DNA of 64,000 nt from Clostridia bacterium (GTDB lineage: Bacteria > Bacillota > Clostridia > Oscillospirales > Acutalibacteraceae). Positions 16,798 to 25,957 of this stretch are shown here, in pieces; the first letter of the stretch is position 1, and the number at the start of each line of letters is the position of its first letter. Location: positions 62,001 through 126,000 of the forward strand of contig JAFTUG010000012.1 in the NCBI GenBank assembly GCA_017466365.1, given 5' to 3'. A program made the translations under genes and the position numbers. The notes under the pieces are model-generated. The model searched no databases. It worked only from the letters and a program-made list of their open reading frames with translations, and had not been told where the DNA came from.

Positions 16798-18354
16798 ATG
16801 AAAAAAATCACTAAAGCAGCAGGTGTAATACTTTCACTTTTGATTGTATTATCATGCATATCCTTATCTTTTGCATCTGCCGTAGGCGAAGTATATTCTT
16901 ACAGCCAAATCAACGGAGAGGCAACCATTAGCCGTTGCCAGCCTTTGGCAAGAGGAAAAATTGAAATTCCTTCAACATACACAGTCCCCAAGGCAATACT
17001 TATATGCATTAACGACGATTGCGGATATGAAAATAAAAACCTTGTATATGTCTGCCCGGAATGCGGATACGAAAGTGACACCGAAAAAGAGGTTTGTCCT
17101 GATTGCGAAAGCAAAAAAGGCTGTCGTTCAGACGTATGTCCTGATTGCGGAAAAGAAAACGTAATCTTACCGAAAGATATTGAAATTCCCGTTGTCAGAA
17201 TAGGTGCCGGAGCATTTTTGGATTGTGAAAACATAACAGAGATTGTTATTCCGTCAAGTGTTAAGAAGATTGAAGACGGAGCTTTCAAAAATTGTGCATC
17301 GCTTGAAAAAGTTACTTTTGAGGGGGCTGAATGCGAAATAGGAAAGTCTGTATTTGCATTCTGTACTTCTCTTAAAGAAATAAATCTTCCGGAATCACTC
17401 AAGGCGATTCCGGACGAAACATTCAGCACCTGCATATCACTTGAAACAATTAATATTCCTTTGAATGTTGAACTTATCGGCACGGAAGCATTTAAAATGT
17501 GTGAAAAGCTTGAGAAGATTGGTATTCCCGCAAGTGTAAAATATATCAAGAAAAATGCGTTTATAGGCTGCAAGTCCGTTAAAGCATTCAATGTTGATGA
17601 TGCCAATAAGATATATAATGATACTGGCGGCGTTCTTTACGGACCGTTTTTTGATTCTTCAAAAGAAGTTAATGATTTTACAAATGACAAAGCCCTTATT
17701 CAGTATCCCAACGGCTTGACAGCTTCTTCTTTCAGCGTTCCTTCGGATGTGGACAGAATTGATGACTATGCTTTCGGTGAAAATACAAGCATAACAAAAG
17801 TAACACTTCCCGAAGGTCTTAAAACCATTGAGGCTTTTGCATTTTACAGCTGCACCAATCTTTCCGAAATAAATATTCCTTCAAGCGTAACGTTTATCGG
17901 ACAAAATGCTTTTGCAAGATGTGATTCACTTAAAAAAATCAAAATTCCTGCATCTGTAGAATCATTCGGATATGCTTTTTACAAATCAGGACTTGAAGAG
18001 GTTACGGTTGAAAACGGTGTGAAAACAATCAGCACAAGAGCTTTTGAGGACTGCACAAGCCTTAAAAGCATCACTATTCCCGACAGTGTTAAAACAATCG
18101 GAGCAGGTGCTTTTTATAACTGCACCTCACTCGGAGAAATCGAAATTCCCTCAAGCATAACCTCAATCGGAACAAAAGCTTTTGACGGATGTTCTTCCAT
18201 TTCAATCATTGCCGAGGAAGGCTCTGCCGCATATGAATACGCCAAAGAAAACGGAATCACAGTTTCAACCGGCGAAGAGGAGCTTTCGTTCTTTGAGAAG
18301 CTTATAAAAGCAATTATGGATTTCTTTGCAATGATATTCTCTATTTTTATGTAA
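16798..18354 (+). CDS. BspA-type leucine-rich-repeat surface protein with an internal zinc-ribbon-like segment
   Basis: 518 residues from the ATG at 16798 (GGGGGG ribosome site; the open frame upstream lies before and over the promoter). Signal peptide 1-28. Residues 70-117 carry nine cysteines in paired knuckles (CINDDC, CPECG, CPDC, CPDCG) like a zinc-ribbon or double rubredoxin fold, unusual in an exported repeat protein. About eleven BspA repeats follow (IPSSVKKIEDGAFKNCASLEK and similar). The C-terminus (LSFFEKLIKAIMDFFAMIF) resembles the tails of the two other BspA-type proteins here. Monocistronic by position; the 3' flank leads to the TRAP promoter. Confidence 0.87.
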   Translation: MKKITKAAGVILSLLIVLSCISLSFASAVGEVYSYSQINGEATISRCQPLARGKIEIPSTYTVPKAILICINDDCGYENKNLVYVCPECGYESDTEKEVCPDCESKKGCRSDVCPDCGKENVILPKDIEIPVVRIGAGAFLDCENITEIVIPSSVKKIEDGAFKNCASLEKVTFEGAECEIGKSVFAFCTSLKEINLPESLKAIPDETFSTCISLETINIPLNVELIGTEAFKMCEKLEKIGIPASVKYIKKNAFIGCKSVKAFNVDDANKIYNDTGGVLYGPFFDSSKEVNDFTNDKALIQYPNGLTASSFSVPSDVDRIDDYAFGENTSITKVTLPEGLKTIEAFAFYSCTNLSEINIPSSVTFIGQNAFARCDSLKKIKIPASVESFGYAFYKSGLEEVTVENGVKTISTRAFEDCTSLKSITIPDSVKTIGAGAFYNCTSLGEIEIPSSITSIGTKAFDGCSSISIIAEEGSAAYEYAKENGITVSTGEEELSFFEKLIKAIMDFFAMIFSIFM

Positions 18355-18368
18355 TTCATGCAAAGTTA

Positions 18369-18397
18369 TTGCAATAATTTGCAAAATAGTGTATAAT
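18369..18397 (+). promoter_or_regulatory. Promoter of the TRAP operon
   Basis: TTGCAA (18369-18374), 17-base spacer, TATAAT (18392-18397). TTGCAA is itself a palindrome and recurs at 18379-18384 inside the spacer, so the pair may also be an operator. Confidence 0.6.
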
Positions 18398-18461
18398 CAT
18401 ATGGTAACTGATTTTCCGTGACATTTTTTAAAAACGGAAAATTAAAAATAGGAGGTAAATT

Positions 18462-19478
18462 ATGAAGAAAAAATTAGCTATCGTTATCTCGCTCGTTCTC
18501 GTTTTCGCAACACTCTTTATGACTGCTTGCGGCGGTAATGGTGATGCAGAAACAACCACAAATCCTGCCAACGATGCAGTAGCAAACGGTGACCTTTCTT
18601 CCATCAGCATCAATGTAGGCACAGGCGGCTCAACAGGTACATACTATGGCTTCTGCAATGTTATTTCCTCACTTCTTAAGGAAAAGACAGGCGCAAACCT
18701 TATGATCCAGTCATCAGGCGCATCAAAGGCTAACATCCTTGATATCGATGACGGCATCGTTGACATGGCTATCGTTCAGAACGATGTTATGGACTATGCT
18801 TACAAAGGCACATCACTCTTTGCTGATATGGATGAGCCAATCACAAGCTTCTCAACTCTCGGTGCAGCTTATGCTGAAGTTTGCCAGATAGTTGCAAGAG
18901 CTGATTCAGGCATCAAGACTGTTGCTGACCTCAAGGGCAAGAAGATTTCCGTTGGTGACAGCGGCAGCGGTGTTGAATTCAACGCTCAGCAGATTCTCGG
19001 TGCTTATGACATCACTTTTGAAGATATCGACAAGCAGAACCTTTCCTTCCAGGCATCCGCTGATGCTCTTAAGGACGGCAAGATTGATGCTTTCTTCTGC
19101 ACGGCAGGTGCACCCACAGTTGCTATCACAGACCTTTCAACAACAACAGGTATCGTTCTTGTTGAAATCGATGCAGAGCATCTTGCAAAGCTTCAGGCTG
19201 ACTACGGCTTCTATGCTGAATATGTTGTTCCCGCAGGAACATATAATGGCGTTGACACTGACGCAAAGACAGTTGCAGTTAAGGCAACATTCATCGTAAG
19301 CAATGACCTTGATGAAGAAACAGTTTACCAGCTCACAAAGGCTATCTATGAGAACAAGGATGAATATTCACATGAAAAGGCTGCGGAAATGAGCCTTGAA
19401 TATGCAGTTTCAAGCATCTCTGTTCCCTTCCATCCCGGTGCAGAAAGATACTTTAAAGAGGTTGGCGCTATCAGCTGA
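18462..19478 (+). CDS. TAXI-family TRAP transporter substrate-binding lipoprotein
   Basis: 338 residues; AGGAGG seven bases before the ATG. A lipobox is present (FMTAC at 19-23), so it is membrane-anchored outside the cell. The NVGTGGSTGTYYGFCNVISSLL segment and SSGASKANILDIDDG are hallmarks of TAXI binding proteins, which present carboxylates such as glutamate or other organic acids to the permease. It begins a three-gene operon with a DUF1850 protein and a fused permease. The codon bias (many GCT, CTC, GGC codons) suggests high expression. Confidence 0.93.
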   Translation: MKKKLAIVISLVLVFATLFMTACGGNGDAETTTNPANDAVANGDLSSISINVGTGGSTGTYYGFCNVISSLLKEKTGANLMIQSSGASKANILDIDDGIVDMAIVQNDVMDYAYKGTSLFADMDEPITSFSTLGAAYAEVCQIVARADSGIKTVADLKGKKISVGDSGSGVEFNAQQILGAYDITFEDIDKQNLSFQASADALKDGKIDAFFCTAGAPTVAITDLSTTTGIVLVEIDAEHLAKLQADYGFYAEYVVPAGTYNGVDTDAKTVAVKATFIVSNDLDEETVYQLTKAIYENKDEYSHEKAAEMSLEYAVSSISVPFHPGAERYFKEVGAIS

Positions 19479-20002
19479 TGAGCTGTAAGCTTTCTTCCGA
19501 CTTCAAAAAAAGGATAATCGCAGCAGCCGTTTTAATGATAATCATTACAGCGGCTGCTTTCGCTATAAAAGGTCTTTCGGCTGAATATCTGGTTTTATAT
19601 GATTCTGATACCGGGGTAAGATATATAACCGAAAAAGCCGAAGAAGGGCTGATGTTTTCGGTTGAATTTATTCACTCGGTAAATCAAACACCCGTAAAAG
19701 ACACTTATATTATTGAAAACGGCGAGATTTGCGCATATTCCACAACTTATCGTTCATTCGGGGCAGGAGTTCAGACTGCTCTCGAGGGAAATCAGAAAAT
19801 GACCTATGATGATGAGGGGAATATGATTATAACAGGTTTTGACATAACCTATGACCCTCTGCGGTATATAGTCGGAACAGTTTCCGATCATATACTTACT
19901 TTTCAAGGCGAGGAAATCAGTCTTCGCAATATGTGCGGCAGAAACGCAAAGGTAGTTTTTGAAATTGCCGCAGGCTACGAAATTCTGACGAAAGGAATGT
20001 GA
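19478..20002 (+). CDS. DUF1850 protein of the TAXI-TRAP system
   Basis: 174 residues; the ATG overlaps the stop of the binding protein (TGATG). One N-terminal membrane helix (IIAAAVLMIIITAAAFAI) is followed by an outside domain with FSVEFIHSVNQTPVKDTYII, RSFGAGVQTALEG and LTFQGEEISL, the DUF1850 pattern. DUF1850 genes are repeatedly found between TAXI binding proteins and their permeases; the mechanism is unknown. Confidence 0.88.
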   Translation: MSCKLSSDFKKRIIAAAVLMIIITAAAFAIKGLSAEYLVLYDSDTGVRYITEKAEEGLMFSVEFIHSVNQTPVKDTYIIENGEICAYSTTYRSFGAGVQTALEGNQKMTYDDEGNMIITGFDITYDPLRYIVGTVSDHILTFQGEEISLRNMCGRNAKVVFEIAAGYEILTKGM

Positions 20003-20005
20003 TTA

Positions 20006-21994
20006 ATGTCAGATGTAAACACAAAGCCCATCGCCATGGAGGCAGATGAGGAAGAGATTGACGTTGACAAACTTATGGCGGAGTTTGATAAGGAATCCAA
20101 TACCCGCCATTTTTCAGGTATATTTGAAAAGATAATCAAAATTGCCATGGTTCTCTTTTCTCTTTATGTAATGTTCGACGGCTGGACCGGAACAATGGAG
20201 GAAAGACAGAAAATGGCTTGGTTTATAGGCGTAATTGTTTTTATGGCCTATATTATCTATCCCGTAAGAAAGAAAGAAAAGAAAAGGCTCAACCATGTGC
20301 CCTTTTATGATTACATATTTGCGGTTGCAGGTGCAGGCTCATTCTTTTATTATGCTATAAACTGCCAGGCTATTGTTGACAGAGCATCAAGAATCAATGA
20401 GCTCGATATTGCAATCGCTATTATAGGAACAATTCTTCTGTTTGAAGCTTGCCGCAGAGTTGTAGGCTTGCCTATTGTCTGCGTTTCGGCGGCATTTATT
20501 GCGTATGCTTTTATTGTTACAGACCGCAATCCCTTGAGAGTTATTATGTATAAGCTCTTCTATACAACAGAAGGTATTGCAGGCACACCCCTTAACGTAT
20601 GTGCATCATTTATTGTTCTGTTCATTATTTTTGCATCCTTCCTTGAGCAGTCAGGTATCGGTGCATTTTTTGTTGACCTTGCAAACTCAATTGCAGGCAA
20701 GGCAACGGGCGGCCCTGCAAAGGTTGCTGTTATCTCCAGCGCAATGGAAGGCATGTATTCAGGCTCTTCTGTTGCAAACACCGTAGGCAGCGGTTCCGTT
20801 ACAATCCCCACCATGAAGCGCTGCGGCTACAAGCCCGAATTTGCGGCAGCTGTTGAAGCGGCGGCATCAACGGGCGGTCAGATTATGCCTCCTATCATGG
20901 GTGCAGCCGCATTCCTTATGACCGAATATACGGGTTTGCCTTACTCACAGATAGCTATTGCAGCTATTCTTCCCGCTGTTCTTTACTTCACGGGCATCTT
21001 TATGATGATTCACTTTGAAGCAAAGAAGCTCGGACTTAAGGGTCTTCCCAAGGAATCAATCCCTAATTTCTTCAAGCTTGTTTTAACAAAGGGATATCTT
21101 CTTCTTCCCGTTGCAACTCTTGTTATTGCAATGAATTATTTCTCACCTGCCAAATCGGCAATCATTGCAATTCTTGCAGCAATTGCAGTAAAGCTTATTG
21201 AAGGAATCATTAAATCACTCGTTCATAAGAAATTTGAATTTGACCTCGGTCTTTATATTCAGTCACTTGCAAACGGTACAAAGAACGCAATCGGCGTTGC
21301 ACTTGCTTGTTCGGTTGCAGGCTGTATCTCGGCAATGGTTCAGCAGACTGGTCTTGCAAATGTTCTTTCATCCCTTGTTCAGTCTGCTTCTCAGATCCAT
21401 CCGATTTTTGCTCTTGCACTTACAATGATAATGTGTATCGTTCTCGGCATGGGTGTTCCAACCACCGCAAACTATGTTATCATGGCATCAATGGTTGCTC
21501 CCATTCTTATGAGAAGCCTGAGCATTCCTGTTCTTGCGGCTCATATGTTTGTTTTCTACTTTGGTATCGTTGCCGATATTACACCTCCCGTTGCTCTTGC
21601 AGCTTACGCAGGCTCGGCAATTGCAAAGTCAAATCCAATGAAAACCGGTGTTATAGCAACACGACTTGCAATCACCGCTTTCATCGTTCCCTATATCTTC
21701 GCATTCAGCCCCGAAATGCTTATTATCGGCTCTGATAAACCCTGGTATGAGATTGTTCTTCTCGTTGTAACAGCTCTCTGCGGTATTTATATTATTTCCG
21801 CAGGTATGGAGGGATACATGGTAAGACATATGCCTTGGTGGCAGAGAATTGCGGCTATTGCAGGCGGTCTTTGCATGGTTATACCCGGTCTTGTTACCGA
21901 TGCGATAGGTCTGGTTATCATTGTTTTATTATTCCTTATTCAGAAGTTTGGATCCAAAAAGGATAAAAACAAAGCAGCAACAAATGCGGCATAA
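20006..21994 (+). CDS. TRAP transporter fused permease (DctQ-DctM)
   Basis: 662 residues starting three bases after the DUF1850 stop. The first 180 residues form the small DctQ-like membrane domain, the rest the large DctM-like one with SGSSVANTVGSGSVTIPTMKR, AAASTGGQIMPPIMGAAAF and LGMGVPTTANYVIMASMVAPIL, all typical of TAXI-associated fused permeases that are driven by an ion gradient. It ends with a Lys-rich cytoplasmic tail. A terminator follows 11 bases later. Confidence 0.94.
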   Translation: MSDVNTKPIAMEADEEEIDVDKLMAEFDKESNTRHFSGIFEKIIKIAMVLFSLYVMFDGWTGTMEERQKMAWFIGVIVFMAYIIYPVRKKEKKRLNHVPFYDYIFAVAGAGSFFYYAINCQAIVDRASRINELDIAIAIIGTILLFEACRRVVGLPIVCVSAAFIAYAFIVTDRNPLRVIMYKLFYTTEGIAGTPLNVCASFIVLFIIFASFLEQSGIGAFFVDLANSIAGKATGGPAKVAVISSAMEGMYSGSSVANTVGSGSVTIPTMKRCGYKPEFAAAVEAAASTGGQIMPPIMGAAAFLMTEYTGLPYSQIAIAAILPAVLYFTGIFMMIHFEAKKLGLKGLPKESIPNFFKLVLTKGYLLLPVATLVIAMNYFSPAKSAIIAILAAIAVKLIEGIIKSLVHKKFEFDLGLYIQSLANGTKNAIGVALACSVAGCISAMVQQTGLANVLSSLVQSASQIHPIFALALTMIMCIVLGMGVPTTANYVIMASMVAPILMRSLSIPVLAAHMFVFYFGIVADITPPVALAAYAGSAIAKSNPMKTGVIATRLAITAFIVPYIFAFSPEMLIIGSDKPWYEIVLLVVTALCGIYIISAGMEGYMVRHMPWWQRIAAIAGGLCMVIPGLVTDAIGLVIIVLLFLIQKFGSKKDKNKAATNAA

Positions 21995-22005
21995 ATAACA
22001 AAAAT

Positions 22006-22035
22006 AACCACCGAGGTCATCAGACTTCGGTGGTT
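22006..22035. terminator. Bidirectional terminator between the TRAP and trmD operons
   Basis: Thirteen-pair stem AACCACCGAGGTC/GACTTCGGTGGTT (one G-T pair) with a 4-base loop. It contains the trmD stop codon and serves both convergent operons. Confidence 0.88.
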
Positions 22036-22757
22036 TTAAGTTTATCAAGATATTCTTTATCTTTTTTAGTGAGTTCTGCTTTTTCAAGCATATCGGGTCG
22101 GCGTTTAAGGGTACGTTTAAGACTTTGCTCGCGCTGCCACTTCTCTATGTTGGCATGGTGTCCCGAGATAAGCACATCGGGAACTTTTTCTCCGTGCCAT
22201 TCGTAGGGGCGGGTATACTGCGGATATTCGAGCAATCCCGAATAATGGCTTTCAAGAGTGAAGGCATCTTCGTTTGCAAGCACTCCGGGAAGCATTCTTG
22301 CAATGCTGTCCGCAAGCACCAATGCAGGCAATTCGCCGCCGGTTAAAACATAATCGCCTATAGAGATTTCCTCATCAACGATTTCGTCAATAACCCTTTG
22401 GTCTATGCCCTCATAGTGACCGCAAAGAAGAGCAATGTTATCAAGCTTTGAAAGCTCCTTGACTCTCTCCTGCGTAAGTGTTTTGCCCTGCGGTGAAAGA
22501 TAAATAAGATGAGGCTTTGAAGCTGTTTCCTTACAGAGTGCGGCATAGCAATCGTAAATCGGCTGTGTCTGCATTATCATGCCCGTGCCGCCGCCGTAAG
22601 GCGCATCGTCAACACGGTTATGCTTATCAAGAGTATAATCCCTGATATTGCGGCAGTTGATTTCAACGCAGCCGTTAGCTCTTGCCCTGCCGATAATGCT
22701 TTCACCGAGCACGCTTTCACACATCTCGGGAAAAAGAGTTAAAATATCAATCCTCAT
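22020..22757 (-). CDS. trmD: tRNA (guanine-N1)-methyltransferase TrmD
   Basis: 245 residues from the ATG at 22757, with AAAGGT upstream inside rimM. The deep-knot SPOUT motifs are clear: [39 protein letters not shown] and [18 protein letters not shown], plus [17 protein letters not shown]. The enzyme methylates G37 of tRNAs and prevents frameshifting. It overlaps rimM by 11 bases. The usual next gene, rplS, is absent here; the operon stops at the terminator. Confidence 0.97.
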   Translation of the reverse strand: MRIDILTLFPEMCESVLGESIIGRARANGCVEINCRNIRDYTLDKHNRVDDAPYGGGTGMIMQTQPIYDCYAALCKETASKPHLIYLSPQGKTLTQERVKELSKLDNIALLCGHYEGIDQRVIDEIVDEEISIGDYVLTGGELPALVLADSIARMLPGVLANEDAFTLESHYSGLLEYPQYTRPYEWHGEKVPDVLISGHHANIEKWQREQSLKRTLKRRPDMLEKAELTKKDKEYLDKLKTTEV

Positions 22758-23268
22758 CGTCAAAAATACCTTTCAGAGGTCTTATAACTATACGGTTATT
22801 TGCAACATCCGTTTCAACGCATACATCGGGAATGGCAGGAATAAGATATTCCCTGCCGTTTTCGCTTTTGATATGCCAAACGTCATTTGCACCGGTGGGA
22901 CTTACATCAGAAAGAGTGCCGTAAACCTTTTCCGGGTTATCTGCATCGTAAACCGTGCAGCCGATAAGCTCTGCAATAAAGTAGCTGCCTTTTGGAAGCT
23001 TCGCATCGCTGCGCTTCATGTAGAGAATCTTGCCCCTCATTTTCTGCGCCTTTTCAACAGAGTCAATGCCATCAATTGTGAGCAAAACAATGTTGCCGTG
23101 CGGTCTCGCAGTTTTAATCTGCGCCGCACAGCTTCCATTGCTGTCATAATATAAGGTTTTGAATTTGGATACAAAATCGGGGGAATCGCACCACGGATTG
23201 AGTCGGATTTCGCCTCTAATACCGTGAGTGCCTACTATTTCGCCGATTTCAAGATATTCCTTAATCAA
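22747..23268 (-). CDS. rimM: Ribosome maturation factor RimM
   Basis: 173 residues from a TTG at 23268 that overlaps the khpA stop. [19 protein letters not shown] opens the RimM barrel, and the PRC-like C-terminal half shows [23 protein letters not shown]. RimM binds S19 and helps assemble the 30S head. The TTG start is supported by the family's usual N-terminus; no better start exists. Confidence 0.94.
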   Translation of the reverse strand: MIKEYLEIGEIVGTHGIRGEIRLNPWCDSPDFVSKFKTLYYDSNGSCAAQIKTARPHGNIVLLTIDGIDSVEKAQKMRGKILYMKRSDAKLPKGSYFIAELIGCTVYDADNPEKVYGTLSDVSPTGANDVWHIKSENGREYLIPAIPDVCVETDVANNRIVIRPLKGIFDDED

Positions 23269-23494
23269 TTTCTACAACAACCCTTGCATTCTGGCGAGTT
23301 GCGGCTGCACGCATAACCGTGCGGATAGCCTTCGCAATTCTGCCCTGCTTGCCGATTACTCTGCCCATATCTTCTTCGCTGACGTGAAGATGATAAACAA
23401 CAGTACCGTCCTCGGCAGGTTCGTCAACGGTTACGCTGACTGCTGCGGGGTCATCAACAAGACCCTGTGCAATGCTGACAAGTAATTCTTTCAT
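23261..23494 (-). CDS. khpA: KH-domain RNA-binding protein KhpA
   Basis: 77 residues, one KH domain with the GxxG loop in RVIGKQGRIAKAIRTVMRAAA. KhpA binds RNA, commonly with KhpB, and in Firmicutes sits between rpsP and rimM exactly as here. Confidence 0.94.
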   Translation of the reverse strand: MKELLVSIAQGLVDDPAAVSVTVDEPAEDGTVVYHLHVSEEDMGRVIGKQGRIAKAIRTVMRAAATRQNARVVVEID

Positions 23495-23524
23495 TGGATA
23501 AACCTCGTTCTTATCCGTTAAGGA

Positions 23525-23767
23525 TTAAAGAACGCCTTCCTTCTTAAGGATAGCCTTAACTGTGTCTGTGGGCTGTGCGCCGTTAGCGATCCACTGCTTT
23601 GCCTTTTCAGCATCTACCTTAACCTCTGTGGGAGTTGCAACAGGATTGTAAGTGCCGATTTCTTCGATGAATCTGCCGTCACGGGGATATCTTGAATCCG
23701 CAACAACGATACGATAGAAAGGTGCTTTCTTTGCGCCCATACGGCGAAGTCTGATTTTTACTGCCAT
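23525..23767 (-). CDS. rpsP: 30S ribosomal protein S16
   Basis: 80 residues from the ATG at 23767, preceded by GGAGGAATTTAAA; a start 15 bases upstream would lie over this site. [26 protein letters not shown] is the S16 signature. Second ribosomal gene of the SRP operon. Confidence 0.97.
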   Translation of the reverse strand: MAVKIRLRRMGAKKAPFYRIVVADSRYPRDGRFIEEIGTYNPVATPTEVKVDAEKAKQWIANGAQPTDTVKAILKKEGVL

Positions 23768-23833
23768 TTTAAATTCCTCCAAAAATAAAAATATACAAAA
23801 TTAATTATTTATAATGTAACAGCTTTTGCTGTA

Positions 23834-25195
23834 TTACATTCCTAACTGCGACGGGTCAAAGCCCTGGGGCATTCTGAACTTTTGCTTTCTGCGGCGTTTA
23901 CCGCCTTTTTTGCCGCCCATCTGCTTGAACATTTTTTGCATCTGTCTGAACTGATTGAGGAGCTTATTAACATCCTCAATGCTTCGACCGCAGCCTGCGG
24001 CAATTCTCTTTTTGCGAGAGGGATTTATGATATCGGGATTACTGCGTTCCTTTTCGGTCATGGAAAGAATAATTGCTTTTGTGCGGTCAAATTGACGCTC
24101 GTCAATTTCAATATCCTTTGCCTTGTTGCCGATTCCGGGAAGCATTCCGAGAATATCCTGAAGCGAACCCATTTTGCGAATTTGCTCAAACTGGTCAAGC
24201 AAATCGTTGAGGTCGAATTTATTCTGCATAAGCTTCTTTTCAAGCTCTTCCGCCTTTTTCTCATCGATAGCCATTTCTGCTTTTTCGATAAGTGAAAGAA
24301 CGTCGCCCATGCCGAGAATTCTTGAAGCCATTCTGTCAGGATGGAAAACATCAAGATTTTCGAGCTTTTCGCCCATACCGACAAATTTAATCGGTTTTCC
24401 CGTAACAGCTCTTGCCGAAAGAGCTGCACCGCCTCGGGTATCACCGTCAAGCTTTGTAAGAATAAGACCGTCAATTCCGAGAGCTTCATCAAAAGCTGTT
24501 GCAACATTAACGGCATCCTGACCTGTCATTGCATCAACAACAAGGAGAATTTCATGGGGCTTAACCTCTGCTTTAACAGCCTTAAGCTCATCCATGAGTT
24601 CCTCATCAACATGAAGGCGGCCTGCGGTATCGAGGATAACATAGTCATATCCGTGTTCCTTCGAGTAGGCTATAGCCTCCTTTGCAATTTGAACGGGATT
24701 AGTCTGACCCATTTCAAAAACGGGAGCGCCAACCTGCTCACCGACAACCTGAAGCTGCTTGATAGCTGCGGGTCTGTAAATATCGCAGGCAACAAGAAGG
24801 GGACGGTGGTTATCCTTTTTAAGCATAAGTGCAAGCTTTGCACAGTGAGTTGTTTTACCTGAACCCTGAAGTCCGCACATGAGAACAACTGTGGGGGGAT
24901 GGTTTGCGTAAGCAAGGCGGCTCTTTGTTCCGCCCATGAGGCTTACAAGCTCCTCTTTAACGATTTTAATAACCATCTGGGAGGGGGTAAGGCTTTCCAT
25001 AACCTTTTCACCGATGGCTTTTTCGGTTACGGTATTTGTGAAATCCTTGGCAACTTTATAGTTAACGTCGGCTTCGAGAAGAGCCATACGAACCTCTCGC
25101 ATTGCAGAGCGAACATCCGCTTCGGTAAGGCTTCCCTTGCTTTTAAGATTTTTAAACGCAGACTCAAGTCTTTCTGAAAGTCCTTCAAATGCCAA
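23834..25195 (-). CDS. ffh: Signal recognition particle GTPase Ffh
   Basis: 453 residues from a TTG at 25195, chosen because GAGGTG lies six bases before it and family members begin MAFEGLSERL; a GTG nine bases upstream overlaps that site. N domain 1-85, G domain with G1 GLQGSGKTTHCAKLA, DTAGRLHVDEEL and TKLDGDTRGGAALS, then the Met-rich M domain ending in GKRRRKQKFRMPQGFDPSQLGM. It pairs with the SRP RNA and FtsY for co-translational export. Confidence 0.97.
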   Translation of the reverse strand: MAFEGLSERLESAFKNLKSKGSLTEADVRSAMREVRMALLEADVNYKVAKDFTNTVTEKAIGEKVMESLTPSQMVIKIVKEELVSLMGGTKSRLAYANHPPTVVLMCGLQGSGKTTHCAKLALMLKKDNHRPLLVACDIYRPAAIKQLQVVGEQVGAPVFEMGQTNPVQIAKEAIAYSKEHGYDYVILDTAGRLHVDEELMDELKAVKAEVKPHEILLVVDAMTGQDAVNVATAFDEALGIDGLILTKLDGDTRGGAALSARAVTGKPIKFVGMGEKLENLDVFHPDRMASRILGMGDVLSLIEKAEMAIDEKKAEELEKKLMQNKFDLNDLLDQFEQIRKMGSLQDILGMLPGIGNKAKDIEIDERQFDRTKAIILSMTEKERSNPDIINPSRKKRIAAGCGRSIEDVNKLLNQFRQMQKMFKQMGGKKGGKRRRKQKFRMPQGFDPSQLGM

Positions 25196-25240
25196 TGTTT
25201 TCACCTCGGTTTCGTAGAATTAATATAATGTATATGTATT

Positions 25241-25606
25241 TCAGCTTTCAAGCATTGTCATAGCTGCCGCTTTGATGCGCACGCTGTAGTCGTTAATTTC
25301 TTTTGAAAGGCTGTGGCGAAGATTATGCTCCGCAATCATGTTGGAGCATTCAATAATCTCATTGAGTCCTTGACGCATATCCTCAAAGCGCTTTGCCATG
25401 CCCAGACGGCTTTCCATATCCTGAAGCTGGGTTTCGGCTCTTTTTATTGCGTCACGCACGCCCTGCCTTGTTATGCCTTCGTTTTCGGCTATTTCCGAGA
25501 GAGAAAGGTCATCGTTATAATAATATTCCAAAAAATCACGCTGCTTTGCGGTAAGCATCTCGCCGTAGAAATCGATAAGTACAGCCATCTCATAATTTTT
25601 TGCCAT
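25241..25606 (-). CDS. ylxM: YlxM-type HTH protein, SRP regulator
   Basis: 121 residues from the ATG at 25606 (GAAAGGAGGG upstream). It has the sigma-70 region 4-like HTH: MLTAKQRDFLEYYYNDDLSLSEIAENEGITRQGVRDAIKRAE. In other Firmicutes YlxM binds Ffh and modulates SRP assembly. First gene of the operon to trmD. Confidence 0.93.
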   Translation of the reverse strand: MAKNYEMAVLIDFYGEMLTAKQRDFLEYYYNDDLSLSEIAENEGITRQGVRDAIKRAETQLQDMESRLGMAKRFEDMRQGLNEIIECSNMIAEHNLRHSLSKEINDYSVRIKAAAMTMLES

Positions 25607-25692
25607 TTCAGACCCTCCTTTCACGTTTTTTAAAGCCGTTTAAACACAAAAATAGCGGTCTTTTTCCGGACTTTTATTCCATGAAAAAGAAC

Positions 25693-25724
25693 CGACCTGT
25701 AAAGTTTTTTCGCTTTACAGGTCG
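25693..25724. terminator. Hairpin upstream of ylxM
   Basis: Eleven-bp stem GACCTGTAAAG/CTTTACAGGTC with an 8-base loop; on the minus strand it is followed by GGTTCTTTTTC. It lies upstream of the ylxM promoter region and may end leftward transcription from mutS2 or act in the ylxM leader. Confidence 0.6.
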
Positions 25725-25790
25725 TTATTATACTAAAAATATTCAGTATTGTCAAGAGCTTTTTTAACAGTGTTTTTATGAGTTTTCCAC

Positions 25791-25901
25791 TTTTTTCTCA
25801 CTAAATTTCCAAAAAAAACGTGAGTTTTCTATGGATTGTGGTTGTGGAACGTAAAAATCACAAAATGTATGCGGTTATCCACATTTTAATGGTGGAAAAC
25901 T
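25791..25901. repeat. Intergenic 10-bp inverted repeat enclosing a DnaA-box-like sequence
   Basis: AGTTTTCCAC (25791-25800) is perfectly repeated in inverse as GTGGAAAACT (25892-25901). Between them TTATCCACA (25875-25883) matches the consensus DnaA box exactly. No gene is present in 25725-25923. Confidence 0.5.
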
Positions 25902-25923
25902 TTTTTACACGCTGCCGGTGTTT

Positions 25924-25957
25924 AGTTTTTGTAAAGTTATAAGCCTTTACAAAAACT
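25924..25957 (-). terminator. Terminator hairpin at the end of mutS2
   Basis: Perfect 13-bp stem AGTTTTTGTAAAG/CTTTACAAAAACT; it includes the mutS2 stop codon. The T-run lies within the stem rather than after it. Confidence 0.6.

Noticed and set aside
25791-25901. Chromosomal origin of replication
   Set aside because: One exact DnaA box only, and no dnaA, dnaN, recF or gyr genes nearby.
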